From positions 1-7,685 of the forward strand of contig AWOC01000023.1 in NCBI GenBank assembly GCA_000494185.1: a DNA stretch of 7,685 bases, given 5' to 3'. Source of the stretch: Candidatus Calditenuaceae archaeon JGI OTU-3. GTDB taxonomy: Archaea > Thermoproteota > Nitrososphaeria_A > Caldarchaeales > Calditenuaceae. A program made the translations under genes and the position numbers. Under the pieces are notes generated by a model. That model saw only the letters and a program-made list of their open reading frames with translations. It was not told where the DNA came from and ran no database searches. Shown one piece after another: positions 5,693 to 7,685 of this stretch (positions are counted from its first letter, which is position 1; every line of letters starts with the position of its first letter).

Positions 5693-7685
5693 GAGACAGG
5701 TAGAGGCGGCACTAGCGCGACGGGAAGAGGTCGAGACTAGGTGGCGAAGCCTCCTTGCGATGGCGGAGAAGTCAAGGGAGGCAGTAGGTGCGCTATTGGA
5801 CAAACATCTCCGCGAACTCTTTGAGGCGCGCAGCAGGTCGCTCGAGAGGCTTCCCGAGCTCCTAGAAGTTCTTTCAGCATCTATATCTAGGGCCGGCGGC
5901 CATCTCTATATTGCGAAGACGGCGGAGGATGCGAGGCGCTACATAGCCCAAATAGCAGCAAGCAGGAACGTGAGGCTGGTCGTAAAGTCTAAGACGATGA
6001 CTGGAGAAGAGATCGGGATAAACCAGGCCTTAGAGTCATTGGGAGTAGAGGTCGTCGAGACGGATCTGGGGGAGCGTGTGGTGCAGCTTGCGGGGCACAA
6101 GCCCACCCACATTATAGCTCCTGCGGTCCACCTCAGCAGGGGGGAGATATCCTCCCTTATAAAACGGAAATTGGGGGCTGAGGTTGAGGAAGACCCCACA
6201 AAGATAACCGTTTTCTTCAGGAAGCATCTCTGGCAGTTCTTCAAGTCGGCAGATATGGGGGTAACAGGAGCCAACATCGTTGTTGCAGAGACGGGGCACG
6301 TGGTCCTTGTTACAAACGAGGGCAACGGGAGACTAGTAGCGACTATGCCGCGCATAATAGTCTCCGTCGCTGGTGTGGAGAAGGTCGTGGAGAAGTGGGA
6401 AGACGCGGCGAGAATCCTCCGCGTCCTTCCCGCCAGAGCGATAGGTAGGTCGTCGACCAGCTACATAACGGTGCTTGGACCGAGGGGGCCTTCTGCGTCG
6501 AGAGGGGGGAGAGAGTTTCACCTGGTCCTGATAGACAATGGGAGGATCGGCGCCCTCGGAGACGAATGGCTGGGGCAGACCCTCAGATGCATCAGATGTG
6601 CGGCCTGTCTTGACGTCTGCCCCACCTACCGTATCCTCGGCGGCGGAGTCTTCGGAGACACTTATGTGGGGGCGATGGGTGTGTTGTGGACCGCCATAAC
6701 GAATTCAGTCCAACGTGCCGCGGAGATAGCAAGGTACTGCGTCTCTTGTAGCCTGTGCCACGACGTCTGTCCCGCGCGGATAGACTTGCCGCTCGCTATA
6801 TCGTGGGTCAAGCATCGTGGCCGCAGCTATACACTCCGCGAAAGAATGCTCACGATGTATGAATACTATGCGTTGCTGGGGTCTAGGATGGCCCACCTCT
6901 TCAACTGGCTGCAGGAAAACAGGTCCGTACGGAAAGCGTTGGAGCTCGTCCTAGGCCTAGACAGAAGGAGACTGATGCATAGATTCAGGGGCGGGGACCT
7001 GTATAGGGTGCTTGGGCTCGAGTATCTCAAAAGGTCTGACGCCGACGTCGTGTATTTCCCAGATACCTATGCAGCCTACATCGACTGGAGCGTTGGGGTC
7101 TTATCGGTCAGGGTGCTGGAGCGGCTGGGGTTCAGGGTCGCCGTTGTGAGGACGCGGGGCTCGGGGATGCCCGCCATCCAATACGGGCTACTCCAGGTGG
7201 CCAAGAGGATAGCGGAGAGAAACGTGGCGAGTCTCTCAGAGTACGCGAGGCGAGGCGCATGGATAGTTTGTAGCGAGCCCACGGCGGCCTACTGCTTAGC
7301 AAATGCATATCCAAAGCTGTTGAAGACGAGCAGCTCGGCGAGGGTTGCAGAATCGACTAGGGAGCTACTGTACTTCGTAGCCTCTGAGGCAAGACTCCCA
7401 GCGCAGGCCCAAGCCTCTGGAGGGGGGAGAATGATCTTCTATCACTATCCGTGCCACTCCAGGCTAGTCGCGCCCGGGGCGCCCTCCATAAAACTCCTAT
7501 CCTCCCTCGGGCTTGAGGTTAAGTCGAGGGACTATGGTTGCTGCGGAATCGCGGGGACTTGGGGGATGAGGCGGGGGCACGAGGGATATAGCGTGAGCTC
7601 TGAGGTCGGGAGACGCGTCGCCCGAGAGGTGCTGGGGACAAACTGCTCCGAGGTGGCGACCGAGAGTAGTGTCTGCGCGTTGCAG
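5685..7685 (+). CDS. lutB: LutB-like LUD / 4Fe-4S protein fused to a C-terminal CCG region, 3'-truncated
   Basis: The frame opens at ATG 5685, overlaps the lutC stop by 8 nt and runs 667 codons without a stop to the end of the window, so the gene is cut off. Residues about 50-290 are a LutB LUD domain: VVKSKTM (99-105), EEIGIN (108-113), ETDLGE (125-130), AETGHVVLVTNEGNG (201-215). Two 4Fe-4S sites follow: C302-x2-C305-x2-C308-x3-C312-P and C352-x2-C355-x2-C358-x3-C362-P. From about 455 comes a GlpC/HdrB/LutA-type CCG region. Its first half (FPDTY at 458-462, SEPT at 530-533) has lost the CCG cysteines (GSG at 492-494). The second half keeps YPCH (Cys590) and CCGIAG (Cys619, Cys620), with Cys664 near the visible end. 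The protein thus unites LutB and LutA roles and should pass electrons from hydroxy-acid oxidation through Fe-S centres to an unknown acceptor. L-lactate is the family's usual substrate but is not proven here. No clear Shine-Dalgarno site is seen. Confidence 0.9.
   Translation, partial: MSRRQVEAALARREEVETRWRSLLAMAEKSREAVGALLDKHLRELFEARSRSLERLPELLEVLSASISRAGGHLYIAKTAEDARRYIAQIAASRNVRLVVKSKTMTGEEIGINQALESLGVEVVETDLGERVVQLAGHKPTHIIAPAVHLSRGEISSLIKRKLGAEVEEDPTKITVFFRKHLWQFFKSADMGVTGANIVVAETGHVVLVTNEGNGRLVATMPRIIVSVAGVEKVVEKWEDAARILRVLPARAIGRSSTSYITVLGPRGPSASRGGREFHLVLIDNGRIGALGDEWLGQTLRCIRCAACLDVCPTYRILGGGVFGDTYVGAMGVLWTAITNSVQRAAEIARYCVSCSLCHDVCPARIDLPLAISWVKHRGRSYTLRERMLTMYEYYALLGSRMAHLFNWLQENRSVRKALELVLGLDRRRLMHRFRGGDLYRVLGLEYLKRSDADVVYFPDTYAAYIDWSVGVLSVRVLERLGFRVAVVRTRGSGMPAIQYGLLQVAKRIAERNVASLSEYARRGAWIVCSEPTAAYCLANAYPKLLKTSSSARVAESTRELLYFVASEARLPAQAQASGGGRMIFYHYPCHSRLVAPGAPSIKLLSSLGLEVKSRDYGCCGIAGTWGMRRGHEGYSVSSEVGRRVAREVLGTNCSEVATESSVCALQ

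Noticed and set aside
5939..6355. Minus-strand open frames under the LutB-like gene
   Set aside because: They oppose the conserved LUD motifs (KSKTM, ETDLGE, TNEGNG), which are clearly coded on the plus strand.

Overview
The window is a GC-rich, densely coding stretch, most likely from a thermophilic archaeon, probably of the Thermoproteota. The support is heavy use of AGG/AGA for Arg and ATA for Ile, strong GGAGG Shine-Dalgarno sites, TTG and GTG starts, AT-rich TATA-like promoter elements in an otherwise GC-rich background, and one gene that looks leaderless. The lineage call is an inference from composition and signals; no rRNA or marker gene is present.

Three transcription units are visible. 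Bases 1-2899 (+) carry the end of a branched-chain amino acid (Liv/HAAT) type ABC importer operon: livH (5' end cut off), livM, livG and livF. They are tightly coupled by 1-nt spacing or stop/start overlaps. No substrate-binding protein is in view, so the substrate is not determined.

Bases 2918-5055 (-) carry a two-gene operon that converges on livF with an 18-bp gap. The first gene is a xylose-isomerase-like TIM-barrel sugar isomerase/epimerase (or lyase). The second is a Gfo/Idh/MocA NAD(P)-dependent sugar dehydrogenase. The pair resembles oxidation/beta-elimination modules known from levoglucosan and 3-keto-glycoside catabolism.

A 70-bp AT-rich divergent promoter region (5056-5125) separates this operon from a third unit (+, 5126 to beyond 7685). 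It encodes a short LutC-like LUD protein and a large LutB-like protein. The LutB-like gene has no stop within the window, so it is 3' truncated at 667 codons. It combines a LutB LUD domain, two 4Fe-4S clusters and a C-terminal CCG (LutA/GlpC/HdrB-like) region, so LutB and LutA functions are fused in one chain. This unit probably oxidises L-lactate or a related 2-hydroxy acid and passes electrons through Fe-S centres.

Taken together, the window reads as a catabolic neighbourhood: an importer for a small polar or acidic solute, a sugar oxidation/isomerisation pair, and a hydroxy-acid dehydrogenase complex. No RNA genes, mobile elements, CRISPR arrays or long repeats were seen.
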